Program-made: the position numbers and the translations under genes | Source of the DNA: Roseovarius indicus | GTDB lineage: Bacteria > Pseudomonadota > Alphaproteobacteria > Rhodobacterales > Rhodobacteraceae | Direction: 5' to 3' | Assembly (NCBI RefSeq): GCF_008728195.1 | Contig: NZ_CP031601.1 | Coordinates: forward strand, 80,736 to 144,735 | DNA length: 64,000 bases | Shown here: positions 63,974 to 64,000 of the stretch, piece after piece | Numbering within the stretch: position 1 is the stretch's first letter | Layout of the letters: each line of letters begins with the position of its first letter | Notes under the pieces: model-generated | The model's database searches: none | The model's input: only the letters and a program-made list of their open reading frames with translations | Told to the model about the DNA's origin: nothing

Positions 63974-64000
63974 ATGGATTACACACCGATTTCGCCGTTT
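63974..64000 (+). CDS. repC: RepC, replication initiator (first nine codons)
   Basis: Only MDYTPISPF is in the window, but this is the usual beginning of RepC in repABC plasmids and it has the expected position, about 210 nt after repB. RepC initiates replication at an origin normally inside its own gene, so the origin should be just beyond the right edge. Confidence 0.75.

Overview
The window looks like part of a large repABC-type plasmid of an alphaproteobacterium, most likely Rhodobacterales. The reasons are a repA-repB-(repC) replication/partition cassette at the right edge with a counter-transcribed RNA between repB and repC, a complete VirB-type secretion operon, and high GC throughout except in the defence block at about 5.0-7.9 kb. 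No rRNA or tRNA genes and no CRISPR array were seen.

Layout. (1) 0-7.9 kb, plus strand: a defence island. A TerB-domain protein, a P-loop ATPase and a DEAD/DEAH helicase match the three-gene composition of the Shango anti-phage system. They are followed by an AAA_13-like ATPase and a CoiA-like nuclease that may form a second, undescribed module. (2) 8.0-22.3 kb, minus strand: a type IV secretion operon, in transcription order unknown gene, lytic transglycosylase (VirB1), VirB2, VirB3, VirB4, small lipoprotein, a second transglycosylase fused to a VirB5-like tail, VirB5-like, VirB8, VirB9, VirB10, VirB11, DUF4177, an exported protein and VirB6. An IS21-family element has hit the small lipoprotein gene; the 6-bp target duplication allows exact reconstruction. 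(3) 22.3-24.4 kb: small genes with a Cro/CI-type regulator and near-identical palindromic sites at both ends. (4) 24.6-39.1 kb: a stress/proteostasis island with two transglutaminase-like proteins, a seven-repeat cysteine-rich exported protein, HflK/HflC, a Crp-family regulator, GroES/GroEL, NhaA and many small unknown proteins. (5) 39.2-41.5 kb: an ISL3-family element beside a fragment of a related copy. (6) 41.7-52.4 kb, minus strand: a C-P lyase operon, phnF then phnGHIJKLM, followed by a binding-protein ABC transporter of the PhnSTUV/iron type rather than PhnCDE. (7) 53-60.8 kb: a DUF1612-like protein, tniABQ transposition genes, scpB, a DUF1403 protein, a tyrosine recombinase and a recombinase remnant. 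(8) 60.8-64 kb: a PIN-domain toxin with an AbrB-type antitoxin, then repA, repB and the first codons of repC.

Together these read as a self-maintaining plasmid (partition, addiction, probably multimer resolution) with mating-pair formation genes and three accessory cargoes: phage defence, protein-folding and ion stress tolerance, and phosphonate use as a phosphorus source. No relaxase or VirD4 coupling protein lies in the window, so conjugation cannot be judged complete.
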